From Candidatus Latescibacterota bacterium (GTDB lineage: Bacteria > Latescibacterota > UBA2968 > UBA8231), in contig DQLG01000283.1 of assembly GCA_015660315.1 (NCBI GenBank), positions 1 to 32,597 on the forward strand: a stretch of 32,597 nucleotides of DNA. Reading direction: 5' to 3'. The notes below the pieces were generated by a model. That model was given only the letters and a program-made list of their open reading frames with translations, made no database searches and was not told the DNA's origin. Positions 1-6,801 of the stretch are shown piece by piece. Position 1 is the stretch's first letter, and every line of letters starts with the position of its first letter. Made by a program: the position numbers and the translations under genes.

Positions 1-123
1 AAAAGGGCCTGGTCGTGGCGACGGCCCGGGGGACTTTAAATAAGCTCGCCACGGTCATACCCGGAGCCCCACACTCAACGGGCAGGTTTTTTAAAAACAC
101 GGCTAACGCATATTGCAAGCGGG
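1..123. other. Intergenic edge, nothing recognised
   Basis: I see no convincing coding frame, RNA gene or terminator in this short stretch downstream of the minus-strand ACT gene. It contains short A/T runs but no stem followed by a T-tract that I would call a terminator. Confidence 0.4.
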
Positions 124-498
124 TCATTTGAGAATCGAATAACCCGCGTCAGTCAAGGTCACACAAGCTTTTTCCAAGTCGTCCTGGCGCACCAGGAGAT
201 AGTCGGTTTTGTAGCTGGAAACGGAGAAGATGCTGATGTCGGCGGCGGCTAAAGGGGCCGTCAGGCCGGCGAGGATGCCGACGGCGTCGAAGGGTAGCGA
301 GCTGTCAACGTAGAAGCAGCGCCAGCCGGATTCGCATGTCGCGCCGGGCGGTATGTCGGTTTCGGGCAGGACGAGAGATAGTTCGTCGGGGGTGCGCGTG
401 ATGGAGTAGAAATCGGTGTCGGTCATGGGCGGATCGGCCTCGGGTGGCAGGGTGCAGATGGCGAGAATCTGCGGGAGAAGACGGAGTGTCAAGGGCAT
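124..498 (-). CDS. ACT domain-containing protein (CASTOR/ACT_7-like)
   Basis: This 124-residue protein looks like the small stand-alone ACT proteins of the CASTOR/ACT_7 type, which are presumed amino-acid-binding sensors. The N-terminus (MPLTLRLLPQILAICTLPPE) and the C-terminal segment with SVSSYKTDYLLVRQDDLEKA are typical of that family, and the length is normal. The ATG shares one base with the stop of the upstream zinc-ribbon gene (TAATG), which supports this start and suggests translational coupling. It is the last gene of a minus-strand run that begins with the PhyH dioxygenase. The ligand cannot be told from sequence. The family call is from recognition of motifs, not from an alignment. 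Confidence 0.8.
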   Translation of the reverse strand: MPLTLRLLPQILAICTLPPEADPPMTDTDFYSITRTPDELSLVLPETDIPPGATCESGWRCFYVDSSLPFDAVGILAGLTAPLAAADISIFSVSSYKTDYLLVRQDDLEKACVTLTDAGYSILK

Positions 499-752
499 TA
501 CTTCCTCGACATGCCCTTGGTGTAAACCTTGCCCTGTATGATTTTGTGGGCCCGTTGGCCCTGCATCATCTTAAAACGCGCGAACTCCTGGCCGCAGTGC
601 GGACACTTGAGGTCGCCGGCAGTGCGGTCGTCGACAATGCGGTCCTCGAGGCACTTGACCAGGCCGCCGCGTCCACCCTTGCGGTATTTGTAGAGCAGGC
701 TGCGACAGGCGGCGCAGAAGATCGAGATGGTGCGGATATCCTTGCGCGCCAT
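498..752 (-). CDS. Small zinc-ribbon protein
   Basis: An 84-residue protein with two Cys pairs, FCAAC near residue 13 and CPHC near residue 50, spaced as in a zinc ribbon. A further Cys lies in LVKCLED, and the C-terminal half is basic (FARFKMMQGQRAHKIIQGKV). This fits small cytoplasmic zinc-binding proteins of unknown function that may bind nucleic acid or protein. The start ATG overlaps the stop of the small ORF upstream (TAATG), and its own stop overlaps the ACT gene start in the same way, so three short genes are chained. I do not recognise a specific gene name. Confidence 0.75.
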   Translation of the reverse strand: MARKDIRTISIFCAACRSLLYKYRKGGRGGLVKCLEDRIVDDRTAGDLKCPHCGQEFARFKMMQGQRAHKIIQGKVYTKGMSRK

Positions 753-889
753 TAAAGCTCTTGGAGGGCGTCGGGTTTGGGCATCTCGGGAAACGGCACG
801 GCTATGATGGCCTTGCGCCCTTTGACCAGGACGTGGGCGAACCGGCGCCGGCCGTCGATCAGTTTGCCCGCGTCTTTAGAAATGGGCAT
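752..889 (-). CDS. Possible 45-residue protein in the PhyH/zinc-ribbon chain
   Basis: A short frame beginning MPISKDAGKLIDGRRRF and ending FPEMPKPDALQEL fills the gap between the PhyH stop and the zinc-ribbon start. Its TAA overlaps the zinc-ribbon ATG (TAATG), the same arrangement seen one gene further on, which is the main reason to believe it. The start is uncertain. The ATG at 889 overlaps the end of phyH by 14 bases and has no clear Shine-Dalgarno. An earlier in-frame ATG at 949 has GAGGG just upstream, but it would add a Cys- and Ala-rich segment that looks like out-of-frame phyH sequence. The function is unknown. Confidence 0.45.
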   Translation of the reverse strand: MPISKDAGKLIDGRRRFAHVLVKGRKAIIAVPFPEMPKPDALQEL

Positions 890-1613
890 CGGCGGCGTGC
901 AGGGCGCCGATGCCTTTCTGCATGCGCAGCAGTTGGCGTTGGCGTTCATTTAAGCCCTCGTACCATTCGGGCGGGAAGCCGTCGTGCGGATCGAGTTGAA
1001 AGACCAGCATGTGCTTTCTATAATGGCCGAAAAGAGCGTGGCGGGTGCGGTCGCTGGTATTGGCGCCGCCGCCGTGCCAACATTGGCCGTTGAAAACGAT
1101 TACCGAACCGGCCGGTGCGGAGGGTTGAGTTTCATGTTTGACTTCGAACCCTTCTGGCGGGGCACCCAAACCGCTTTTATGCGAGCCGGGCACGACGCGT
1201 GTGCCGCCGATTTCGGGGCTGAAGTCGTCGAGCATCCAGACGGTGTTCATCATCACCGGGGTGTCCATATTGAGCATATAGACCGGGATGTCGCTGTGCA
1301 GGCCCTGGTAGCCGTCGCCGGGGCGGACGATACGCGAGTTGAGGCTGCCGAGAATTAGCGAGGGCTGGAGAAAATGTTCGAGCAGCGGCAGGACGCGGGG
1401 GTGGTCGATGCACTGGTGGAAGATGCGGTCGAGTACTGGCAGGTTGGAGACGTGGCGGGCGGAGCCGCGGTGGGTATGTTCGGTGCCGTGTTCTTCGGCA
1501 CAGCGGATGAGGGTTTCGCGCATGGCTTCGGCGGTGTCGGCGTCGACTACGCTTTCTAAGATGGTGAAGCCGTAGATTGCCAATTCTTGTAGGGCTTGTT
1601 CTTGTTCGTTCAT
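876..1613 (-). CDS. Phytanoyl-CoA dioxygenase (PhyH) family protein
   Basis: A 245-residue Fe(II)/2-oxoglutarate-dependent dioxygenase of the PhyH family. The iron-binding facial triad is visible as H106-x-D108 in GYQGLHSDIP and H180 in QCWHGGGANTSD, with R191 (RTRHALFGH) as the likely 2-oxoglutarate-binding Arg. PhyH relatives hydroxylate small molecules and the substrate here cannot be predicted. I chose the ATG at 1613 because it has an AGGAG eight bases upstream. The frame stays open to an ATG at 1667, but those extra 18 residues (MSEGNTPKRS...) are encoded largely by the inverted-repeat element at 1638-1746. The gene heads a short minus-strand run with the small ORF, zinc-ribbon and ACT genes. 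Confidence 0.88.
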   Translation of the reverse strand: MNEQEQALQELAIYGFTILESVVDADTAEAMRETLIRCAEEHGTEHTHRGSARHVSNLPVLDRIFHQCIDHPRVLPLLEHFLQPSLILGSLNSRIVRPGDGYQGLHSDIPVYMLNMDTPVMMNTVWMLDDFSPEIGGTRVVPGSHKSGLGAPPEGFEVKHETQPSAPAGSVIVFNGQCWHGGGANTSDRTRHALFGHYRKHMLVFQLDPHDGFPPEWYEGLNERQRQLLRMQKGIGALHAADAHF

Positions 1614-1637
1614 GGTCGGCGCTCCTGGGGTGCTGAC

Positions 1638-1746
1638 GGATCGTTTCGGGGTGTTCCCTTCGCTCATTCTCGCCGACCATCCCTGGTCGGCTCCGAGGTG
1701 AAATCTGGGATTACAATCCGCTCAGGGGAAAACCCCGAAACGATCC
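1638..1746. repeat. Inverted-repeat structured element, copy 1
   Basis: The ends form a 21-base inverted repeat with one mismatch (1638-1658 against 1726-1746, outer bases GGATCGTTTCGGGG / CCCCGAAACGATCC). Inside is the segment CCCTTCGCTCATTCTCG, then a perfect 7-bp stem CCGACCA-TCCC-TGGTCGG, then CTCCGAGG. A second smaller stem, GGATT-AC-AATCC, is flanked by CTG and CAG. The copy at 4820-4954 has the same scaffold with different stem sequences. There is no coding capacity for a transposase, so it is either a MITE-like element or a structured regulatory repeat. It lies directly upstream of phyH and overlaps its longest possible reading frame. Confidence 0.75.
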
Positions 1747-1833
1747 TCGGCTAGAATAGTTGCCGTCGATTATGGATTGCATGCGTTAGAGTTTTTTATG
1801 AGGTGAATCACAGCCGCGTATGAAAAAGTATAA

Positions 1834-2553
1834 TTAAATAGGATAGAGCGCGTTTATAATCATGCGCAATGAGAGCAGTGTGATCAAGGTCTTGAAGACT
1901 TTGCGAAAGAAGACCTCGGAAAGATGGTCGCGGATTTTAGTGCCGAACCAGGAGCCTGCGATTACCGCGACGAGCATGCCGGCGATGAGTGGCAGATAGG
2001 GGGTGTAGACGAAGCCGATGAAGCCGAAGACCAGGATTTTGCACAGATGTGTCGCCGTCATGACGCTGCCGTGCGTGACGACCAGGCGGTCTTTGGGTAA
2101 TTCTTCGCGGACTAGGAAGGCGTTGGTCAAGGGGCCGGTGACACCGACGAAGAGGGAGAAGAAGGTCTGGATAGCGCCGAGGATGACAAAATGCCCGGGT
2201 AGGCGGAAGGCGCGTTTGGGGATGGGGACCCAGGTGACGATTAGCACGAAGATCCCGAGGTAAAGTGGGAGATAATCGAAGCTGAGGCGGATGACGGCGC
2301 TTGCACCGACGATAGAGCCGAGCGTTGCACCGGCCAGAAAAGGCCAGAAGATACTCCATTCGATATGGCGCAGGCCGAAGAGCACGCGGCTCGAATTTGA
2401 GGCGAGTTGCACGGCGCCGTGCACGGGCACGATGGCGGCGGCGGGCAAGAGGCCGGGCATGACCGAGATCAGCATAATGCCGCCGCCCATGCCGATGACG
2501 GCGGTGAAGGTTGAGGTTAGGAAGGAGACCCCGATCAGGAAGATGGGTTCCAT
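1834..2553 (-). CDS. TauE/SafE family sulfite exporter (CuyZ-like candidate)
   Basis: A 239-residue hydrophobic protein with about seven to eight predicted membrane segments. The N-terminal glycine-rich first helix (LTSTFTAVIGMGGGIMLI) is typical of the TauE/SafE (formerly DUF81) permeases. Members export sulfite, sulfoacetate and related anions across the inner membrane. The gene starts directly after the stop of the PLP lyase gene (TAAATG), so the two are surely co-transcribed. A TauE/SafE exporter next to a D-cysteine-desulfhydrase-like lyase is the arrangement described for cuyA-cuyZ, where cysteate is desulfonated and sulfite exported. The family is clear and the substrate is inferred from context. 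Confidence 0.88.
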   Translation of the reverse strand: MEPIFLIGVSFLTSTFTAVIGMGGGIMLISVMPGLLPAAAIVPVHGAVQLASNSSRVLFGLRHIEWSIFWPFLAGATLGSIVGASAVIRLSFDYLPLYLGIFVLIVTWVPIPKRAFRLPGHFVILGAIQTFFSLFVGVTGPLTNAFLVREELPKDRLVVTHGSVMTATHLCKILVFGFIGFVYTPYLPLIAGMLVAVIAGSWFGTKIRDHLSEVFFRKVFKTLITLLSLRMIINALYPI

Positions 2554-3579
2554 TTATTCAGCGAGCACGTCCTGCGCGTAGGCGAATAGGGCGGGGTTGC
2601 CACCGGTGTGCAGGAAGATGGCCTCGCCGTCGAGACGGCCGTCTGATGCATGCGCGAAAAGGCCGGCAAGTGCTTTGCTGGTATAGACGGGGTCGAGCAG
2701 GATGCCTTCGGTGCGGGCGAGGGTGCGCAATGCGTTGAGGCCTTCCGGTGAAGGCAGGCCATAGCCTTCACCGACGAAGGTGTCATCGTTGTCGAAATCG
2801 GCTGCGCTGAGTTTGGTATCGAGGCCGAGACGGTGGGCGGCTTGATTGGCGAGGTCGGCCATATCCTGGTGGCGGTCGTCTATATTGGGCAGGGGGCAGA
2901 AGCCGCGCACTTTGATCGGCGATTCGAGGTAGGTCAACCCCAACGCGACGCCGGCTTGCGTGGTATCTAAGGCGGCGAGGTAGAGATATTCGGGGGCGAT
3001 GTTTTGCGCTTGGCACTGGCGGGCGATTTCGACGCCGACTTCGACATAAGCGATGACGTCGAGATCGATAGTGGATTCGCGGCGTGGCCAGTAGACCTTC
3101 TTCCCCTGCGCGGTTAGCTCGTCGACCTTGGCCTGGATCGCGCCGGTCTGGATGATGTGTTTGCCCTCTTCCAGCACCGTAATATGTGCGCCGAGCAGGT
3201 GTTGCAACAGGTTGTTGCCCTGTGATTCGGTCTTGTCGATATCGCGCACCGGTCTCAGGATCAGGTGGAGCTCCAGGCCTAATTTGGCGCAGGCGGCGGC
3301 GAGTTGGCGGCAATAGTTGGATTGTACCGCCGCGCCCGAGACGATGGTATCGGCGCCCGCTGCTAACGCATCAGCGAGGGAAAATTCGAACATCCGCGTC
3401 TTGTTGCCGCCGAAGGCCAGGCCCGTCAGGTCGTCGCGTTTGATATGCAGCGCCGGGCTTTTGAGATGGGCGGCCAGGCGCAGCATGGGTTCCAGCGGGG
3501 TTGGCCGGACTGAGGCTAACGGCACGCGCGGTAGCTTGGCGATGGCGGTGTCGAGGGTTGCTGCTTTTGTAGCGTTCAT
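2554..3579 (-). CDS. PLP-dependent lyase, D-cysteine desulfhydrase/L-cysteate sulfo-lyase family
   Basis: A 341-residue fold-type II PLP enzyme of the ACC deaminase/D-cysteine desulfhydrase family, normal in length. The PLP-binding Lys is K60 in RDDLTGLAFGGNKTR, followed by the SGAAVQSNYCRQ segment that contacts the cofactor and substrate carboxylate. The family includes D-cysteine desulfhydrase, ACC deaminase and L-cysteate sulfo-lyase (CuyA), which yields pyruvate, ammonium and sulfite. The adjacent TauE/SafE exporter favours CuyA, because released sulfite must be exported or oxidised. One base separates its ATG from the stop of the upstream Gfo/Idh gene. The general class is secure and the choice among substrates is inference. 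Confidence 0.85.
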   Translation of the reverse strand: MNATKAATLDTAIAKLPRVPLASVRPTPLEPMLRLAAHLKSPALHIKRDDLTGLAFGGNKTRMFEFSLADALAAGADTIVSGAAVQSNYCRQLAAACAKLGLELHLILRPVRDIDKTESQGNNLLQHLLGAHITVLEEGKHIIQTGAIQAKVDELTAQGKKVYWPRRESTIDLDVIAYVEVGVEIARQCQAQNIAPEYLYLAALDTTQAGVALGLTYLESPIKVRGFCPLPNIDDRHQDMADLANQAAHRLGLDTKLSAADFDNDDTFVGEGYGLPSPEGLNALRTLARTEGILLDPVYTSKALAGLFAHASDGRLDGEAIFLHTGGNPALFAYAQDVLAE

Positions 3580-3580
3580 C

Positions 3581-4678
3581 TTATTTGCCCTTCGACCAGC
3601 CTTTGCGCGGCAGCTTGGAGAGTGGATTCTGGCGATGGCACTCTTCGATGACGGCGACTTGTACGCGTGCCTGCTGCGGTGTGATCTGTGCTTTGGCGCC
3701 TTCGCGCAAGACGGCGTAGACGTGCTCGTAATAGGTTTTGGACATAAAGGCGAAGGCGTTTTGCTGGGTCTTGCTCGGTGTCCAGGTCTTCTCGATCATC
3801 GGCAAGTCCTCGCGGCAATAGCTCGGGCCGGGCAACGAGCTGCGGATGACTTTTTGCGCGGCTGCTTTCTTGGGGTTGTAATAGCGCCAGGTCAGGCCCG
3901 ATGGCCCGCCCGAAAGACCGCCGCGTTCGCCGTGCACGGTGTACATGGGTTGCGGGAAAGTGGTGCAGGAGGATATTTCGACGTCGATCACGGGTTTGTC
4001 CTTGGTGCGCAGCAGGATTTTCACATAGTCTTCGGCATCGCCAGAGGTGTTGGCGCGGTCCATCGCACAAAGAATATGCTGCGGCTTTTTAAAATCGAGC
4101 AGCCGCATGGCCTGGTCCATCGGGTGCGGACCGGTGTTGAGCAAGTTGCCGCCCTTGTATTCTTGCAGGGTCTGCCAATCCCAACGACGGGCGAAGCCGC
4201 TGAAGGAGAGCGAGACCTGCACGATACGGCCTAGCACGCCGGAATCGATGACTTGCAGCATTTTCTGGAACTGCGGTGCGTTGCGCGATTGTTGGAAGGG
4301 CAATAGCTTGCGACGCGCGGCGCGGGCGGCGGCGATCATCTTGTCGAGTTCGGCGACGCTCCAGGCGAGGGGTTTTTCGCAGACCGTGTGGTGCCCGGCG
4401 TTGAGGGCGTCGATGCTACCCTGGGGGTGGAGCTGGCTAGGAAGGGCGTTGACGACGAGGTCGAGGTCGTCGCGAGCGAGCAGGTCGTGGTAGTTGGCGT
4501 AGGTGGCACAACCCATTTCGCTCTCTGCGCGCTTGCGGCGGTCACGCAAAAGATCGGAGATGGCGACTATTTGGAATTTGCGCGGGGCGGTTTTGAAGTA
4601 GCGGCAGTGGATATCGAGGCCGGAACGGCCTTGGCCGAGCACGGCGACGCGGATGGGGCCTTTTTTCTTGGCTGGCAT
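3581..4678 (-). CDS. Gfo/Idh/MocA family oxidoreductase
   Basis: A 365-residue NAD(P)-dependent dehydrogenase. The Rossmann motif lies at the N-terminus (VAVLGQGRSGLDIH, G15-x-G17-x2-G20), and the family signature CEKPLAWS holds the conserved catalytic Lys. Members oxidise or reduce sugars, inositols and related polyols. The protein is full length. It is the first gene of the minus-strand trio with the PLP lyase and the TauE/SafE exporter, with gaps of one and zero bases. The 315-bp region upstream contains inverted-repeat element copy 2 and separates it from the divergent cupin gene. The substrate is unknown, and a role in sulfonate or sugar breakdown would be a guess. Confidence 0.9.
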   Translation of the reverse strand: MPAKKKGPIRVAVLGQGRSGLDIHCRYFKTAPRKFQIVAISDLLRDRRKRAESEMGCATYANYHDLLARDDLDLVVNALPSQLHPQGSIDALNAGHHTVCEKPLAWSVAELDKMIAAARAARRKLLPFQQSRNAPQFQKMLQVIDSGVLGRIVQVSLSFSGFARRWDWQTLQEYKGGNLLNTGPHPMDQAMRLLDFKKPQHILCAMDRANTSGDAEDYVKILLRTKDKPVIDVEISSCTTFPQPMYTVHGERGGLSGGPSGLTWRYYNPKKAAAQKVIRSSLPGPSYCREDLPMIEKTWTPSKTQQNAFAFMSKTYYEHVYAVLREGAKAQITPQQARVQVAVIEECHRQNPLSKLPRKGWSKGK

Positions 4679-4819
4679 GCGGTGGACTCCGTAGGTGTAT
4701 GGGATAGGTGCGCGTTTATGTTGGGTACTGGGAGGAGGGGTGTCAAGGGTTTGTGGGGGGAGGGGAGGGTGTGTAATTTAAATGGTGTTGAGAATGTCGG
4801 CGGGGTTTGTGGTGTGGAT

Positions 4820-4954
4820 GGTCCGTTTGGGGACATCCCCTTCGCTCATTCTCGGAACACATCCTGTGTTCCTCCGAGGGCTATCCCCCTACGCCACATT
4901 CCTGTGGCTCCAGGGGACAGCAAAGCCGCTCACGGGGATGTCCCCAAACGGACC
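4820..4954. repeat. Inverted-repeat structured element, copy 2
   Basis: The ends are a perfect 21-base inverted repeat (4820-4840 against 4934-4954, outer bases GGTCCGTTTGGGGAC). Inside, the segment CCCTTCGCTCATTCTCG is the same as in copy 1. It is followed by a 7-bp stem GAACACA-TCC-TGTGTTC and CTCCGAGG. A second hairpin then has CCCCT/AGGGG as the lower stem and GCCACA-TTCC-TGTGGC as the upper stem. The stem bases differ from copy 1 but pair fully within this copy. The element occupies most of the region between the divergent Gfo/Idh and cupin genes, 39 bases before the cupin start. I find no TSD that I can be sure of. Confidence 0.78.
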
Positions 4955-4993
4955 TCGGGCACGTTGTTCTCAATTGTTATATGTGAGTGAGAG

Positions 4994-5788
4994 ATGAAGC
5001 ACGTCCATATTGCTGAGTTGAATCGGGAGGGTGGGCCGGTTTTTGCCGGTCAGCGCTTTGAGACGCCTTGGTCGGTGTTTGATTATTGCGCTTTAGAGCC
5101 GGGGGAAGTGCGTTCTATTGCGGGTGAGGGAGAACGTTGCGAGCAGGGGTATGTGTTGTTGGGGGGGCCAGCTGAATTGGCGGTGGAATCGTTTCGCAAG
5201 GAGAGTGATGAGTCTTGGGGATCGAGGGGGACGAGTGGTGAAGGGCCGGGGTTTATTATCGCGCCGATAGCCTATGACCACGAGCTGGGGAATTTGACGG
5301 AGCGCGTATTCGGAGTGTTCGACGTGCGGGTCGCGATGGATAGGGGGCAGATGGGCAAGGTGGAGCGGGATACTTTTGTGCGGACGGGGTCTTTCGCCCA
5401 GGCCGAGCTCAAGTGGCGCGACGCGATACACGGCGGTTGCGGCAGGATCGCTACCCGGCACGTGCTCAAACCGGAGGATTTTCGCAGCACTTGGACTTTT
5501 CTCGACCACGCCATTTTGAGCGAGGGCGGGTCAGTGGGTTATCACTATCACGACGCGTTGGAGGAAAGCTTTGTGATTTTGCAGGGCGAGGGTTTGATGA
5601 CGATTGACGACGAGACTTTCGCAGTGGGGCAGGGGTCGGTGACCTGGCAGGGTATCGGACAGGGGCACGGCATTTACAACCCAGGCCCGAAGGAGTTAGA
5701 ATTTGTGCGCATCGCCGTGGCACAAAGGGACGAAGAATATACTACGATCGATTTGCACGACGACCTGTCGTCGCGCGAACCGACTTGA
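4994..5788 (+). CDS. Two-domain cupin protein
   Basis: A 264-residue protein with two cupin folds. The C-terminal domain has the metal-binding motif 1 as GYHYHDALEESFVILQGEG (H-x-H-x4-E) and a second motif around GQGHGIYNPGP, so it probably binds one metal ion. The N-terminal domain lacks an obvious full metal motif and may be structural. A GAGAG precedes the ATG. It begins a plus-strand run with the DUF3500 gene 13 bases downstream and the GH13 gene after that. Such cupins include isomerases, dioxygenases and sugar-binding proteins, and I cannot choose among them. Confidence 0.82.
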   Translation: MKHVHIAELNREGGPVFAGQRFETPWSVFDYCALEPGEVRSIAGEGERCEQGYVLLGGPAELAVESFRKESDESWGSRGTSGEGPGFIIAPIAYDHELGNLTERVFGVFDVRVAMDRGQMGKVERDTFVRTGSFAQAELKWRDAIHGGCGRIATRHVLKPEDFRSTWTFLDHAILSEGGSVGYHYHDALEESFVILQGEGLMTIDDETFAVGQGSVTWQGIGQGHGIYNPGPKELEFVRIAVAQRDEEYTTIDLHDDLSSREPT

Positions 5789-5801
5789 GAAAGGGAGAGC
5801 A

Positions 5802-6773
5802 ATGGACCAGGCCGATACCGTAGGGCGTATGGCCGAGGCGGCTAGTAATTTCCTCGCCGGCCTAGATGCCACGGGGCAACAAAAGGCGGTCATCGATTTT
5901 GCCGATACGGTTGAGCGCGAAAATTGGCATTACATACCGCGCGACCGGGCGGGATTGCCGCTGAAGGAGATGGACGAGAAGCAGCGGGAGCTGGCACACG
6001 CGCTGGTGGCGACGGGGGTGAGCGCTCAAGGCTACGAGAAGCTTTCGACGATTATGTCGTTGGAGCCAATACTGGCCGAACTTGAGGGCGGTGGGCGGCG
6101 TTTCCCGCGCGATCCCGAGCTTTATTATGTTAGCGTCTTCGGCGCACCGGGCACCGACGCGCCTTGGGGCTGGCGTTTCGAGGGCCATCATATTTCGCTC
6201 AACTACACGCTGGTCGAGGGGCGGATGTTGGGGCCGACGCCGCTGTTCTTCGGTTCGAACCCCGGCGAGGTGCGCCACGGTGAACAAACGGGTTTGCGGG
6301 CGCTAAAAGAAGAGGAGGACCTAGGGCGACAGCTTTTGCATGCGCTCGACGGCGAGCAAAAGACGGTAGCCATCGTTGACGAGCAGGCGCCGGGCGATAT
6401 TATCACTACCAATGTGCCCTATGTGCGTGGCGAGGTGCAGCCGGAGGGTTTGGGCAGCCAGGAGATGAATGCGGCGCAGCGCGACATTCTGCACGCCCTC
6501 GTCGAGACCTATGTCAAACGCTTGCCCGAGGCGGTCGCGGAGGCCGAGTGGGCGCGGTTAGCGGGAGCGGATTTGCAGGCGGCGTGTTTTGCATGGGCGG
6601 GTGCCGAGGAGCGCGGTGGGCCACATTATTATCGGGTGTTGGGACCGAGCTTTCTCGCCGAATACGACAATACGCAAAATGATGCCAACCACATCCACGC
6701 GGTCTGGCGCGATTTGAGTAATGATTTTGGTGAGGATATTCTGCGGCGGCACTATAAGGAAGGCCACGCCTGA
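5802..6773 (+). CDS. DUF3500 domain-containing protein
   Basis: A 323-residue protein recognisable as DUF3500 from GWRFEGHHISLNYTLVEG near the middle and from the C-terminal stretch EYDNTQNDANHIHAVWRDLS. Conserved His residues in those two segments could bind a metal. The function of the family is not established. I chose the ATG at 5802 because AAAGGGAG lies just upstream. An earlier in-frame start at 5703 would run through the end of the cupin gene. No signal peptide is evident at this start, whereas many relatives in other bacteria are exported. It lies between the cupin and GH13 genes and is probably in the same operon. Confidence 0.88.
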   Translation: MDQADTVGRMAEAASNFLAGLDATGQQKAVIDFADTVERENWHYIPRDRAGLPLKEMDEKQRELAHALVATGVSAQGYEKLSTIMSLEPILAELEGGGRRFPRDPELYYVSVFGAPGTDAPWGWRFEGHHISLNYTLVEGRMLGPTPLFFGSNPGEVRHGEQTGLRALKEEEDLGRQLLHALDGEQKTVAIVDEQAPGDIITTNVPYVRGEVQPEGLGSQEMNAAQRDILHALVETYVKRLPEAVAEAEWARLAGADLQAACFAWAGAEERGGPHYYRVLGPSFLAEYDNTQNDANHIHAVWRDLSNDFGEDILRRHYKEGHA

Positions 6774-6801
6774 AAATTTATTCCATCCTGGAGATTATGC
6801 T

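Noticed and set aside
1638-1746. Rho-independent terminator for the PLP lyase/exporter operon
   Set aside because: The inverted repeat is long and GC-rich but has no T-run on the minus strand, and the second copy lies upstream of genes at a start-side region, so a repeated element fits better.
3317-4234. 305-codon plus-strand frame opposite the PLP lyase and Gfo/Idh genes
   Set aside because: It covers two convincing minus-strand genes and has no domain or ribosome binding site that I trust.
5703-5801. Extended N-terminus of the DUF3500 protein
   Set aside because: It overlaps the cupin C-terminus in another frame, and the ATG at 5802 has a better Shine-Dalgarno.
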